NCBI GenBank assembly: GCA_016197405.1
Contig: JACPVR010000004.1
Location: forward strand, 124,001 to 188,000
Reading direction: 5' to 3'
DNA from: Mycobacterium sp.
GTDB lineage: Bacteria; Actinomycetota; Actinomycetes; Mycobacteriales; Mycobacteriaceae
Length of the DNA: 64,000 nucleotides
Shown: in pieces, positions 9,109-17,061 of the stretch
How positions within the stretch are numbered: the first letter of the stretch is position 1
How the letters are laid out: the number at the start of each line of letters is the position of its first letter
The notes under the pieces: generated by a model
The model's input: only the letters and a program-made list of their open reading frames with translations
The model's database searches: none
What the model was told of the DNA's origin: nothing
Program-made: the position numbers and the translations under genes

Positions 9109-10209
9109 ATGGCGAGGATTGAAATTCCCTATCCCCACAGGAGAGGAGGGCACTGTGGTTCCGGTGCGCTGCGTGACCTTACTGAATGGGCACAACTAGG
9201 ATGGGGGACAGAAACACTCAGTGAAGGATTGGTCTTCACCCTCGGCGGAGCCTTGGACTTCTCGTACGTCCGCTCTACGCAATTGTTTCCCCAGATCTAC
9301 CTGGTAGGACGAGGAAGCGACCTGGAAAAAGACTACCTCTCCCGAGTTGGTGCAAACTGCGTAGTGCGATCGACCGATGACGCAGACGTGGGATGGTCAT
9401 TTGTTACCGACGAAGTCGACAAGGGCCGACCCGTCATGGTCTGGGCTGACATCGGCGAACTTCCTTACCTGCGCGTCCGATTGCACATGAGCCGTCACGA
9501 CATCGTCATCACCGGATATGATGACGAACAAGGGGTTGCCTATGTGGTCGATAATGACCGCGAGACCACCCAAACGGTGGCTTATGACGACCTGCGCCGG
9601 GCGCGGTCCTCGGTAGGGTTCCCTACACCGACCCGGCACACCACATATCACGTCGACTGGCCGGAGCGAGTGCCCGACCTTGGGCCGATTGCCGCCACTG
9701 CATTAGCCGCGAGCGCAGCTTTCATGCGCGGCGGTGCCGTAGGTGCGCCGCTACTGCGCATCGAGGCAGCTGAAGTCGAGGCCTCCGGTTTGAAGGGTGT
9801 GCAGGAGTTCGCCGATGACGTACGGCATTGGCCAACGGTGTTTGATGACGACGCCCTGACCGCGGCATTGTTCGGGCTCGGGGCGTTCATCGAGAAAGCC
9901 GGAACCGGTGGCGGGCTCTTTCGTATGCTGCAAGCACAAGGTTGCCAGAATATCGCCGATCTCCTCGGGGACGCCGCCGCAGCCGAAGCGGCGGCCGCGG
10001 CCCGACACGCTTCCCAAGCGTGGTCTGAGCTTGCGGCCGCAGCCACCGATGCCGGCACATCGCTACGGAGTCGTAGTCTCGCTGCGGCCAAAATCGCCGC
10101 GACGATCCCGGACTCCGAAACACGCCTCGTCGAAGCCCTCGAAACGGCCAGTCGATCCGTTGGCACTGTCGATACCGGCCTCGAGGCTTATCTGAAAGGC
10201 TATCTGTGA
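9109..10209 (+). CDS. BtrH-like N-terminal domain / DUF4872-type protein
   Basis: 366-residue protein whose first half fits the BtrH N-terminal domain family: RRGGHCGSGALRDL places the candidate nucleophile at Cys16, followed by the EGLVFTLGGALDFSY strand. The second half (about 190-366, alanine-rich helices) fits the DUF4872-type domain usually fused to it. BtrH itself transfers an acyl group from an acyl-carrier protein in butirosin synthesis; the substrate here is unknown. An AGAGAGGAAG ribosome-binding site lies before the ATG. Its end overlaps the transglutaminase-like gene by four bases, so the two are made together. Codon choice is less GC-biased than in the core genes. Confidence 0.72.
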   Translation: MARIEIPYPHRRGGHCGSGALRDLTEWAQLGWGTETLSEGLVFTLGGALDFSYVRSTQLFPQIYLVGRGSDLEKDYLSRVGANCVVRSTDDADVGWSFVTDEVDKGRPVMVWADIGELPYLRVRLHMSRHDIVITGYDDEQGVAYVVDNDRETTQTVAYDDLRRARSSVGFPTPTRHTTYHVDWPERVPDLGPIAATALAASAAFMRGGAVGAPLLRIEAAEVEASGLKGVQEFADDVRHWPTVFDDDALTAALFGLGAFIEKAGTGGGLFRMLQAQGCQNIADLLGDAAAAEAAAAARHASQAWSELAAAATDAGTSLRSRSLAAAKIAATIPDSETRLVEALETASRSVGTVDTGLEAYLKGYL

Positions 10210-10874
10210 GCGACACTTCAAACGAATCGAGTTTCCTGGAGACAACTGGGTTCCTCGATTGGCAGCACGACGATGTACAGCGCTTCACCGAGGACGCGGT
10301 CGGTGACGTTCGTGACCCTGTGCAGAAGGCGAGGTTGATCTTCACCGCTGTGCGGGACAGGATTTGGTACGATCCCTATAGCACCGACGACGATCCCGAG
10401 CATTATCGGGCGAGCTATGTAGCGACAGCGTCGAGGGCGTATTGCATACCGAAGGCGGTGCTGCTGACCGCGGCAGCTCGTGCGGCGGGCATTCCGGCCC
10501 GGCTCGGATTCGCGGACGTGCGCAACCATCTGCAGACCACCACATTGCGTGCCCGGATGGGAGGTACCGACGTGTTCGTCTACCACGGATATAGCGAATT
10601 ACAACTCAACAACCGCTGGGTGAAGGCCACTCCGGCGTTCAATGCCGAGCTCTGCGCGCGATTCGGTGTACCTCCGATCGACTTCGACGGCCACACCGAT
10701 GCGCTCCTCCATGCCTACGACGGTGGGGGAAGCCAACACATGGAGTACCTCAACGACCGCGGTTGGTACCACGATCTCCCCTTCACCGACATCGTTACAG
10801 AGTTGCATCACCGGTACGGCCCGCTCATGGCTGGCGCTGGAGCCCAGCGTGACGCCTTCTCCCAGGAGTTGTGA
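10206..10874 (+). CDS. transglutaminase-like cysteine protein
   Basis: 222-residue papain-fold transglutaminase-core protein. The nucleophile is Cys80 in the SRAYCIPKA context, preceding an alanine-rich helix and AGIPARLG, and the catalytic His is His127 (YHGYSEL). Where the canonical third residue (Asp of DPT) is expected there is ATPAFN (about 141-146), a variant I associate with a bacterial subfamily. It may act as protease, amidase or transferase on an unknown target. The ATGA overlap with the BtrH-like gene indicates joint function, possibly on an acylated or peptidic substrate. Confidence 0.78.
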   Translation: MSDTSNESSFLETTGFLDWQHDDVQRFTEDAVGDVRDPVQKARLIFTAVRDRIWYDPYSTDDDPEHYRASYVATASRAYCIPKAVLLTAAARAAGIPARLGFADVRNHLQTTTLRARMGGTDVFVYHGYSELQLNNRWVKATPAFNAELCARFGVPPIDFDGHTDALLHAYDGGGSQHMEYLNDRGWYHDLPFTDIVTELHHRYGPLMAGAGAQRDAFSQEL

Positions 10875-11128
10875 GGCGCTGCGGACTGTGTGCCAGTTCA
10901 TTGTGACGCGATCTGGCCGGCTATGAATACACTGCAGTCCAAGGGATTACGGGCAGGACCAGATAGCCGACAGTGTCCTAATCGGAAGGTGTGTCGCAGC
11001 GATGATCTCGGCGGGCTAACGAGTCCTACATACATATCTACCGGCGATCAGCCCAGTCGACGCCGGCGCAATTCTTCAGTCGTGTGGTGAACCACGCGCT
11101 ACGAGGGTCTATTTAGGAGGGTTTCGTC

Positions 11129-11683
11129 ATCGAAGAGCAAGCGGAAGAAGATTCGGCCATCGCATGGTGGCATAGCTTTCAGGATCGTGCTGTCGCCGCC
11201 GACGGCGACTACCTTGATGCGCACCACCCGTGGTGCCTTGGTTGCGGCACAGACAATCCGCACGGTCATCGCCTGCGAGCGCGTCGGCATGGCGACGGGG
11301 TGGGTGCCAGGCATATCTTCGACGGCAGACATCGCGGCGCACCCGGTATCGCACATGGCGGCGCAGTCATGACCGTACTCGACGACATGGTGGGCATGTT
11401 GCTGTACGTCGTCGGTGAGATGGCCGTCACCCGCAGGTTCGATACCGAGTTCTACGCGCCGGTGTTGCTGGGGGTCCCCTACGAGGTCAGCGCGGAGCTG
11501 GTGTCCAAGACCGGCCGGAAACTCGAAGTCCGGACAGAATTGCGCGAGGAGACTACCGGTCAGCTAGTCGCGTCCGCCTCAGGGTTATTCGTCGTCGTCA
11601 CGATGGCGCACTTCACTAGTTCCATACAGAAGGCGACTTCGACACCCTGCATTGTGCGGTCACCCAGGGAGGGAAGATGCTGA
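11129..11683 (+). CDS. PaaI-type hotdog thioesterase, non-standard start
   Basis: A continuous reading frame encodes a hotdog-fold thioesterase: a mycobacterial-type N-terminal motif (HPWCLGCGTDNPHG), the core helix GAPGIAHGGAVMTVLDDMVG, and the strand FYAPVLLGVPYEVSAEL. The first ATG/GTG/TTG in frame is GTG 11300, which would delete the conserved Cys motif and half the helix. Upstream the frame runs only to a stop at 11114-11116, inside a strong AGGAGG (11115-11120). The codon at correct spacing is ATC at 11129. So either a rare ATC start is used or the gene has lost its start. The C-terminus after VVVTMAHF is also unlike its paralogue at 14170-14688. Treat as functional but doubtful. Confidence 0.55.
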   Translation: MEEQAEEDSAIAWWHSFQDRAVAADGDYLDAHHPWCLGCGTDNPHGHRLRARRHGDGVGARHIFDGRHRGAPGIAHGGAVMTVLDDMVGMLLYVVGEMAVTRRFDTEFYAPVLLGVPYEVSAELVSKTGRKLEVRTELREETTGQLVASASGLFVVVTMAHFTSSIQKATSTPCIVRSPREGRC

Positions 11684-11864
11684 GCACCAGCCTTGGAGGT
11701 GGCGCACGGCTGGCCGCGCGCGTTCCACGTCTCTTACCCCGCTCGACGCAAACATCATCAACGCACTCATGTACCTGGTCGCCGAGGATCACCTCCACCA
11801 GACGGCGGCCACGGGTCAGCGCCGTCGTATTCGACGGCCCGCGCCCGCGCACAGGAGACCGGTC

Positions 11865-12914
11865 ATGAGCACCTACGGCCTGTCGGTTCTCGGCGCGGAT
11901 TTGAAGTCACTGGCCCAGACCGCACACGCCGCCGATGCGGCCGGGTTCGACGCCGTATGGGCCTCGGAGTTCTACTCCCGGTCGGGTTCGATCTCCATGG
12001 CCGCGATGGCCAACTGCACACAGAACTGCCGGATCGGTTCCTCCATTCTCTACGGCGTCGGCCGAAGCCCCCTGGTGCTGGCCACCGAGGCGCGTGATCT
12101 CGACGAACTCTCCAACGGACGGCTGGTGCTGGGCATCGGCAACGGCACCAAGCGGATGATGAGCGACTGGCACGGCGTGCCCGACACCTCCGCGCCCGCG
12201 CTGCGGATGGAAGAACTCGTGATGCTGCTGCGCCGGATATGGAACCTGCATGAAGGCCCGATCCATCACGAGGGTCGTTTTTACAGAATGAATCTCACGC
12301 CGACCGGCGACGTGGGACCCTCCAGCCGGCCGATCCCGATCGTCACCGCCGGTGTCCGGCCTCGGATGTGCGAGGCGGCCGGGCGGGTGGCCGACGGGCT
12401 GGCCGGACATCCCCTGTTCACCACCACCTACGTCGAGGAGATCGTCCGGCCCGCTATCGCCAGGGGTGCCGCGCACACCGGCCGCGACCCCAATGACGTG
12501 GAAATCATTTCCATGGTGATGTGCGCCATCCACGACGACGCCGAGGTCGCCAGGCGCGAACTGGCGCAGCAGATTGCGTTCTACTCCTCGGTCAAATCCT
12601 ACGAGACGGTACTTGATGTGAACGGCTTCGCCAGCGAAGGCCGAACCATCCGGGAAGCATTCGCCCAGCGCGATTTCCCGGCGATGTTCGCCGCGGTGTC
12701 CGAGGAGATGATCGACACCATGGGCGTCGCGGGGACGGCACACGAGGTCCGTGAACAGCTGAGACGCTACGACGGCGTCCTCGACCACATCATGCTGTAT
12801 TCACCATCGGTTGGCATCGCTCCCGAGCGCGTGCAGCAAAACCTCGACAGCATCATTCGGGAATGCTCGCCCGCCTCGATGTCGCCAGGGCAGTCCGGTC
12901 CACGTTCAATCTGA
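11865..12914 (+). CDS. LLM-class flavin/F420-dependent oxidoreductase
   Basis: 349-residue luciferase-like monooxygenase-fold protein, of the actinobacterial F420-dependent subset by overall pattern. The N-terminal beta strand (YGLSVLG) is followed by the FDAVWASEFYSRSG loop, the ARDLDELSNGRLVLGIGNG segment near residue 85, and PIPIVTAGVRPRMCEAAG near 160. The ATG at 11865 is chosen because AGGAGA lies just before it and the fold begins there; a longer in-frame GTG reading from 11652 adds unconvincing sequence. It is preceded by the thioesterase and probably works on a hydrophobic substrate of this accessory cluster. Confidence 0.85.
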   Translation: MSTYGLSVLGADLKSLAQTAHAADAAGFDAVWASEFYSRSGSISMAAMANCTQNCRIGSSILYGVGRSPLVLATEARDLDELSNGRLVLGIGNGTKRMMSDWHGVPDTSAPALRMEELVMLLRRIWNLHEGPIHHEGRFYRMNLTPTGDVGPSSRPIPIVTAGVRPRMCEAAGRVADGLAGHPLFTTTYVEEIVRPAIARGAAHTGRDPNDVEIISMVMCAIHDDAEVARRELAQQIAFYSSVKSYETVLDVNGFASEGRTIREAFAQRDFPAMFAAVSEEMIDTMGVAGTAHEVREQLRRYDGVLDHIMLYSPSVGIAPERVQQNLDSIIRECSPASMSPGQSGPRSI

Positions 12915-12961
12915 TCCACGCATTGCCGCCGAAGTTGACCCGTCCCCGTCCGCGGTCGCAT

Positions 12962-13426
12962 TTAGTGCGTCTGTCGCGCCGACCCCGCCGACGGTTGTGC
13001 GGCGTTGTTGAGGATGTTGGCGTCGTCGCTGTCGGGGAGGTCGTGGCGGACCACGCGTACCCGCCCCCGGGGTAGGCATGCCATGTAGCCGTGGCGCTTG
13101 CCGTACAACTCCCATGCCGTTTCCTCGGAATCGGGGTCGACGTCGATGCTGTGTCCACGCGAGAACCTCAGGTGTAGCCCTCCATCGTCGCCGGACCAGG
13201 CCTGAGTGCACACCGCGCCGGCGAGGTTCAACAACGGGCGTTCGTCAGTCGCGATCTTGAGTGGATCGATGCGTACCGCTTCTGCGGGATACGGGTCGAC
13301 CGCAGGCAGTGTCAGCAGCAAGGGGCACGAGATGACAATCTCGTTGTAGTCGTCCAGGTCCAGGACCAGGCCGTCGCGCACGGAGACGCGTTGCACGACA
13401 CAATTTTCGATCCATTGGGTATACAT
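12962..13426 (-). CDS. DUF6188-like hypothetical protein
   Basis: 154-residue soluble acidic protein with the N-terminal pattern MYTQWIENCVVQRV...LDLDDYNEIVIS, which I associate with the actinobacterial DUF6188 family of unknown function. Beta-rich first half; the C-terminal ~25 residues look disordered. It faces the LLM oxidoreductase convergently. A near-perfect palindrome (13485-13501) lies 59 bases before its ATG, so a local TetR protein could control it. No enzyme motif is evident. Confidence 0.65.
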   Translation of the reverse strand: MYTQWIENCVVQRVSVRDGLVLDLDDYNEIVISCPLLLTLPAVDPYPAEAVRIDPLKIATDERPLLNLAGAVCTQAWSGDDGGLHLRFSRGHSIDVDPDSEETAWELYGKRHGYMACLPRGRVRVVRHDLPDSDDANILNNAAQPSAGSARQTH

Positions 13427-13484
13427 GGCACTCTCCTTCGCCGCGTCATCGAGCCTCGCCCTAAGGGTACTTCAGGTAGCGCTG

Positions 13485-13501
13485 CGATACTACTAGTATC
13501 G
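13485..13501. promoter_or_regulatory. palindromic operator candidate
   Basis: CGATACTA-C-TAGTATCG is a perfect 8+1+8 palindrome between the 3' end of the TetR gene and the promoter side of the DUF6188-like gene. Its size and symmetry fit a TetR-family operator. The inverted repeat at 14696-14726 is related in sequence (TACTATCG / CGATAC elements). Confidence 0.5.
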
Positions 13502-14173
13502 TTATGCGGTTTCCGCGGGTCGTGCGCGGCTGGTCACCACGCGCCGAGTGGCCAGGTCGATGCGTTCGCGAGTATCGGCGGCCGACGCTCGGTGGCCACA
13601 AAAGGCCACGAGGTTGGCCAGCCACACGTCGGAGATGATCGCGGCGATGTGTAAATCGGCTGGAGTCGGTTCGCCGCCCCTGAGCGTGCGGGCCAGCAGG
13701 GTCTGAATTTCGGCGGCGGCGCAGTCTAGTTCTGCGGCTGCCCGGGTGTCTGCAACGGCGAACGCTCGTGTCATGGCTGATGTCAGCCAGGGATCGCGCT
13801 GCCAGCGGTCATGTAGGTGTGTGGTGAGACGTTCGAGCCGTTCCAATGGCGTGCCGTCACCGCTAGCCCAGTCGTCAGCCGAGTCGAGTCGGCGAAACTC
13901 GCGCGATAGCGCCGCCACCAACAAGTTGGTCTTCGCCGGGAAGTGGCGGTAGAGCGTGCCGACGGCGATACCGGCCCGCTCGGCGACCGACCGCATCTGA
14001 ACCGCCTCATAGCCACCTGACGTGGCCACGAGCAGGGCCGCGTCCAGAATCGCTTCCCGGCGCTGGGTGGATGAATGCGAGGCGGGCGCTACAGCGGTCC
14101 GCGTCCGGCCGCCGGCTGATTTTGCCTCCAGCGGTCGGGTTTTGCCATGGCTGCGAGAAAGGGGGAGCGTCAT
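13502..14173 (-). CDS. TetR-family transcriptional regulator
   Basis: 223-residue TetR/AcrR regulator. After a ~35-residue basic tail, the helix-turn-helix occupies about residues 40-85 (ILDAAL...SVAERAGIAVGTLYRHFPAKTNLLVAA). The C-terminal ligand domain resembles those of KstR2-like/mycobacterial lipid regulators only loosely. It starts four bases inside the end of the thioesterase gene (14170-14688), so both form one transcript. A thioesterase partner suggests that the inducer is an acyl-CoA or acid. Repeats at 13485-13501 and 14696-14726 are the likely operators. Confidence 0.88.
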   Translation of the reverse strand: MTLPLSRSHGKTRPLEAKSAGGRTRTAVAPASHSSTQRREAILDAALLVATSGGYEAVQMRSVAERAGIAVGTLYRHFPAKTNLLVAALSREFRRLDSADDWASGDGTPLERLERLTTHLHDRWQRDPWLTSAMTRAFAVADTRAAAELDCAAAEIQTLLARTLRGGEPTPADLHIAAIISDVWLANLVAFCGHRASAADTRERIDLATRRVVTSRARPAETA

Positions 14174-14688
14174 GGTCGCCCGTCGTCGAGGCCGCCGTGA
14201 CGTGAGAACTGTTCGAGAAGGCCGCCAAAAGCACTGACGTCGCCGTGCGCAGCGAAGTGATCCTGGCTGACCGCGACAAATACCGCAGTGGCGGTGAAGC
14301 GGTTGGCCCCATCGGAATCAGTGCCCGTCGCCATGACGTGCAGAGCCCGTCCTTCGCGGCACCGGATGTGGGCGGTGATCCTGTGGGGTTGATGCAGAGG
14401 TACCGGCCGCAGATACTCCACTGTCAGGCTGCGAGTCACCGCTGGTGTGCCGGCGATCCACAATGTGAATCCCAAGACGTCATCGCACGCCGCCGCAACT
14501 GCTCCGCCATGGGCCAGCCCAGGAGCCCCGATGTGGCGCTCGTCGAAAATCACGTCGGAGTACACCGCGTCGCCGCGGCGGTGCACCACCAACTGCAGTC
14601 CGTGGGGATTGTCGGGGCCGCAACCCATGCACGTTGTCGTGTGCGAAGGTAACCGCTTCGGCAGCGACGCGCTTTCCGGCACAATCAC
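14170..14688 (-). CDS. PaaI-type hotdog thioesterase
   Basis: 172-residue hotdog-fold thioesterase of the mycobacterial type with an N-terminal CMGCGPDNPHGLQL motif (near residue 20). The core helix segment HIGAPGLAHGGAVAAACDDVLG has the conserved HGG, and VEYLRPVPLHQPHRI is the central strand. It should hydrolyse acyl-CoA thioesters. It is a clear paralogue of the thioesterase read from 11129. Its stop overlaps the ATG of the TetR gene, giving a two-gene regulator-enzyme unit under the inverted repeat at 14696-14726. Confidence 0.85.
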   Translation of the reverse strand: MIVPESASLPKRLPSHTTTCMGCGPDNPHGLQLVVHRRGDAVYSDVIFDERHIGAPGLAHGGAVAAACDDVLGFTLWIAGTPAVTRSLTVEYLRPVPLHQPHRITAHIRCREGRALHVMATGTDSDGANRFTATAVFVAVSQDHFAAHGDVSAFGGLLEQFSRHGGLDDGRP

Positions 14689-14695
14689 GCTCCAA

Positions 14696-14726
14696 TACTA
14701 TCGGTTTCGCTTCGATACCGTTAGTA
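14696..14726. promoter_or_regulatory. inverted repeat upstream of thioesterase-TetR unit
   Basis: TACTATCGGT, an 11-base spacer, then ACCGTTAGTA (one mismatch) form a dyad that ends 8 bases before the thioesterase start (14688) and lies 57 bases before the second TetR gene (14784). It therefore sits in the divergent promoter region and could serve both sides. It shares TACTATCG/CGATAC elements with the palindrome at 13485-13501. Confidence 0.5.
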
Positions 14727-14783
14727 CCACACTGCTAGACTGCCAGGACAGCATCGCGTGAAATCGACCGCCGAGGTGAATGA

Positions 14784-15470
14784 GTGAGCGACAGTCAGCC
14801 AGCGCCGGTCCCTGACGATGACGTGGACCCGCGGCGAATCCGGTCTCGAAATCGACTGCTGGATGCAGCCGCGACCCTTCTGAGCACTGGCGGCGTGGAA
14901 GCCGTCACGATCGATGCCGTCACCAAAGCGTCCAAAGTGGCCAGAACCACGCTTTACCGCCATTTCCAAAGTTCGTCGCACCTGCTCGCAGCCACGTTCG
15001 AACGCTTGCTTCCCCAGGTGGCGACTCCGGTACCGACCAGCGGCCCTCTGCGTGACCAGTTGATCGAATTGCTAAGCCGCCAAGCCGCTCTTTTCAACGA
15101 CGCGCCACTGCATGTCACGACGCTGGCATGGCTGTCCCTTGGTCCCACCGGCCCGACGAACGAAGCCGATGATCGACACACATCCGGCGCGTTGCGGGCC
15201 CGAGTCGTCGACCAGTACCGGCAACCGTTCGACGCCATACTCTCTAGCCCGACGGCGCAAGCCGAGTTGGAGAACTTCGACCGAGAACTGGCGCTGTGCC
15301 AACTGGTCGGCCCACTGGCGTTTGCCCGGATGACCGGGATTCGCGGCATCACTCACGACGACTGCGAGAACCTCGTCGATGGCTTTCTCGCCGCCCACTG
15401 CAAGAGCGACGATGGCGAGACCAAGCGCGTGAAGGCCGCCAGTCTGCATGCAGGGCGACCGCTCGCATAG
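14784..15470 (+). CDS. TetR-family transcriptional regulator
   Basis: 228-residue TetR-type regulator with helix-turn-helix in residues ~20-70 (RNRLLDAAATLLSTGGVEAVTIDAV...ARTTLYRHFQSSSHLLAATFE). The C-terminal half has the LCQLVGPLAFARMTG pattern common in mycobacterial TetR proteins. Divergent from the thioesterase-TetR unit with a 95-base shared promoter containing a dyad. The ligand is not predictable. It is the last gene before the integrated element, and no partner gene follows on its strand. Confidence 0.86.
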   Translation: MSDSQPAPVPDDDVDPRRIRSRNRLLDAAATLLSTGGVEAVTIDAVTKASKVARTTLYRHFQSSSHLLAATFERLLPQVATPVPTSGPLRDQLIELLSRQAALFNDAPLHVTTLAWLSLGPTGPTNEADDRHTSGALRARVVDQYRQPFDAILSSPTAQAELENFDRELALCQLVGPLAFARMTGIRGITHDDCENLVDGFLAAHCKSDDGETKRVKAASLHAGRPLA

Positions 15471-15955
15471 CCCTCTAGCGGCAACGAGTTTCACTGCGCC
15501 CAGTCTGGCTGGTCTTCGAACTTTCCTCTGCACTCCAGTCACGTCGGCGATGGCACCGGCGAAATGTTCGCCGTCACTCGCTAGGGGCCGTGCACGCAGA
15601 TCGCAGGCATGCCCACGACGACTATGTCGGGCCAGGCGACGTGAACCGCCTCAGCGTTCGCAGTGCGGTTGCTCGCGTTGAGACCCCGTAGCACTTTCGT
15701 CAATGGCATTGCGGATCGATGCGTGTTTATCGTCCGACGAAAAGTGATCGTGCTGGCCCCAGAGTGCAAGAGGTGTGTCGGAATTGGAGGAACTGGCTGG
15801 CAGGGATGGCTTGGTGGCAAGCGGGGCGGGTTACTCGGCAGTGACGACAGCGGCCGGGGCGCGCCATCGGAAGTGACGCTGAGCGACGCGCGGAACTGAG
15901 ACGAATGTGGCTGTGGTCGTGGACGAAACCTCGTGTTGCTTCGTAGGTTGTCGAC
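15471..15955. other. gene-free stretch at probable left side of the integrated element
   Basis: 485 bases with no reading frame that I trust; the open frames on both strands lack ribosome-binding sites and family resemblance. The base composition dips and becomes patchy after 15,650, which fits a junction between chromosome and element. I looked for a copy of the tRNA-Pro 3' end here as the left attachment site and did not find one. Confidence 0.4.
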
Positions 15956-16753
15956 ATGACTGCTGTGTCGAAACTGGAGGCGCGTCGTCGCGCCGTCGAG
16001 GCGCAACGCCGAGCGAACGAAGTGCGAGCGCAGCAGGACCGTGCCAACGCCGATGACGCGACCGCCGTTCGGGCGTTGATCGGACGCCTGCAGGATGTGG
16101 ACGAATGGCAGGCCCGTCGCGTCGCGCAGTCTCGCCAGCAAGCGGAGGCGGAGGCGCAGCGCAGGCGCAGCCGCTATTACGCGGAAGCCTGTGCATCGAT
16201 CAAGGACATGCGGGAACGTGGCGCGACGTTGGCGGCTATCGCCGAGCTGGTCGGTGTTGATGTCAGAGAGATACGCGCGCTGCTGCGCAGCAAGGCGGCG
16301 AAAGCCGTTAAGAAGCAACCGGCTGCGCGCGCTGATGCATGGCGCGACGCTCGTGTGGACACGGAGTGGCCGCGGTGCGTGCGATGCGATGTGTTGATGA
16401 TGGATCCTGAAGACAGGCCACGTCGCGGACGCTGCCGGCTCTACTGCTCGGACACGTGTCGGCGCGACTCATCTGCTGCACGCATGGCTGCCGAGCGCCA
16501 CGGAACGCCGATCCGCGTCGTCGAGGTGCCGAGGGCCGGTTCCGCGACCGACCTCGCCCTGACGCCTGAAGATTCACCGGCTCCTGTCCCTGTCAGCGCG
16601 CTCGACGCCGCAGACATTGCCTCCCGGGACGAGCGGGCGCTGTGCACGCTGCTAGCGAGGCTCACGGAACGGGCACGGCACAAGGACCTCGACCGAGCGA
16701 CTCTGACGGCGGCGCGTGATCTCGCCAAAGCTGTTTATCCGTATCGCGCCTGA
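15956..16753 (+). CDS. coiled-coil, HTH and Cys-cluster protein of unknown function
   Basis: 265 residues, not recognised. Residues ~1-75 are charged and heptad-like (EARRRAVEAQRRANEVRAQQ), suggesting a coiled coil. Residues ~88-112 (TLAAIAELVGVDVREIRALLRS) read as a helix-turn-helix. A zinc-ribbon-like cluster follows at ~137-164 (CVRC, 18 residues, then YCSDTC), resembling FCS/MYM-type fingers seen in mobile-element proteins. The C-terminus is helical. First gene on the left in the element region, with no partner within 300 bases. A DNA-binding role is inferred only. Confidence 0.6.
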   Translation: MTAVSKLEARRRAVEAQRRANEVRAQQDRANADDATAVRALIGRLQDVDEWQARRVAQSRQQAEAEAQRRRSRYYAEACASIKDMRERGATLAAIAELVGVDVREIRALLRSKAAKAVKKQPAARADAWRDARVDTEWPRCVRCDVLMMDPEDRPRRGRCRLYCSDTCRRDSSAARMAAERHGTPIRVVEVPRAGSATDLALTPEDSPAPVPVSALDAADIASRDERALCTLLARLTERARHKDLDRATLTAARDLAKAVYPYRA

Positions 16754-17061
16754 ACGGCTCAGCAACCGTATCGATCATCTGGTCGTCAACGCCCGTTGTG
16801 CCCGCGTGATGCGCGCTGCGTAACCTGGGTCACGTGGCAGATAACCCGCCAGGCAATCGATGTGCGTCCTGCGCAACATCGGCATCGGCGTTGCCGAGCG
16901 CCCTAGGGCGGATCCGTCGCCAGTGAGCGCAGTCGCTCGTAACCTGCCTTCTGACTCCGCGATCCGGCCGGGAGCGGACCGCGGCGTGCTTCGATAGGTA
17001 CGTGGGGCCACCCTGTCCGAAATCAGCTGTGCGATTGGTGAGGCGGACACCCCGAGTGGGT
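16754..17061. other. gene-free stretch in the element
   Basis: 308 bases between the convergent ends of the Cys-cluster protein gene and the SQTCDI-motif gene. Short frames occur on both strands but none has a ribosome-binding site or plausible protein. I see no strong hairpin with a T-run. Confidence 0.35.

Noticed and set aside
11652..11864. N-terminal extension of the LLM oxidoreductase from GTG 11652
   Set aside because: No family resemblance and a much better start (AGGAGA plus ATG 11865) lies exactly at the fold start.
15581..16318. 245-codon minus-strand frame at the element edge
   Set aside because: No ribosome-binding site or domain; the plus-strand Cys-cluster protein shows ordered motifs in the overlapping part.
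15471..17061. Left attachment site (copy of the tRNA-Pro 3' end)
   Set aside because: I looked for the T-arm and anticodon-stem sequence in both gene-free gaps and did not find a copy.
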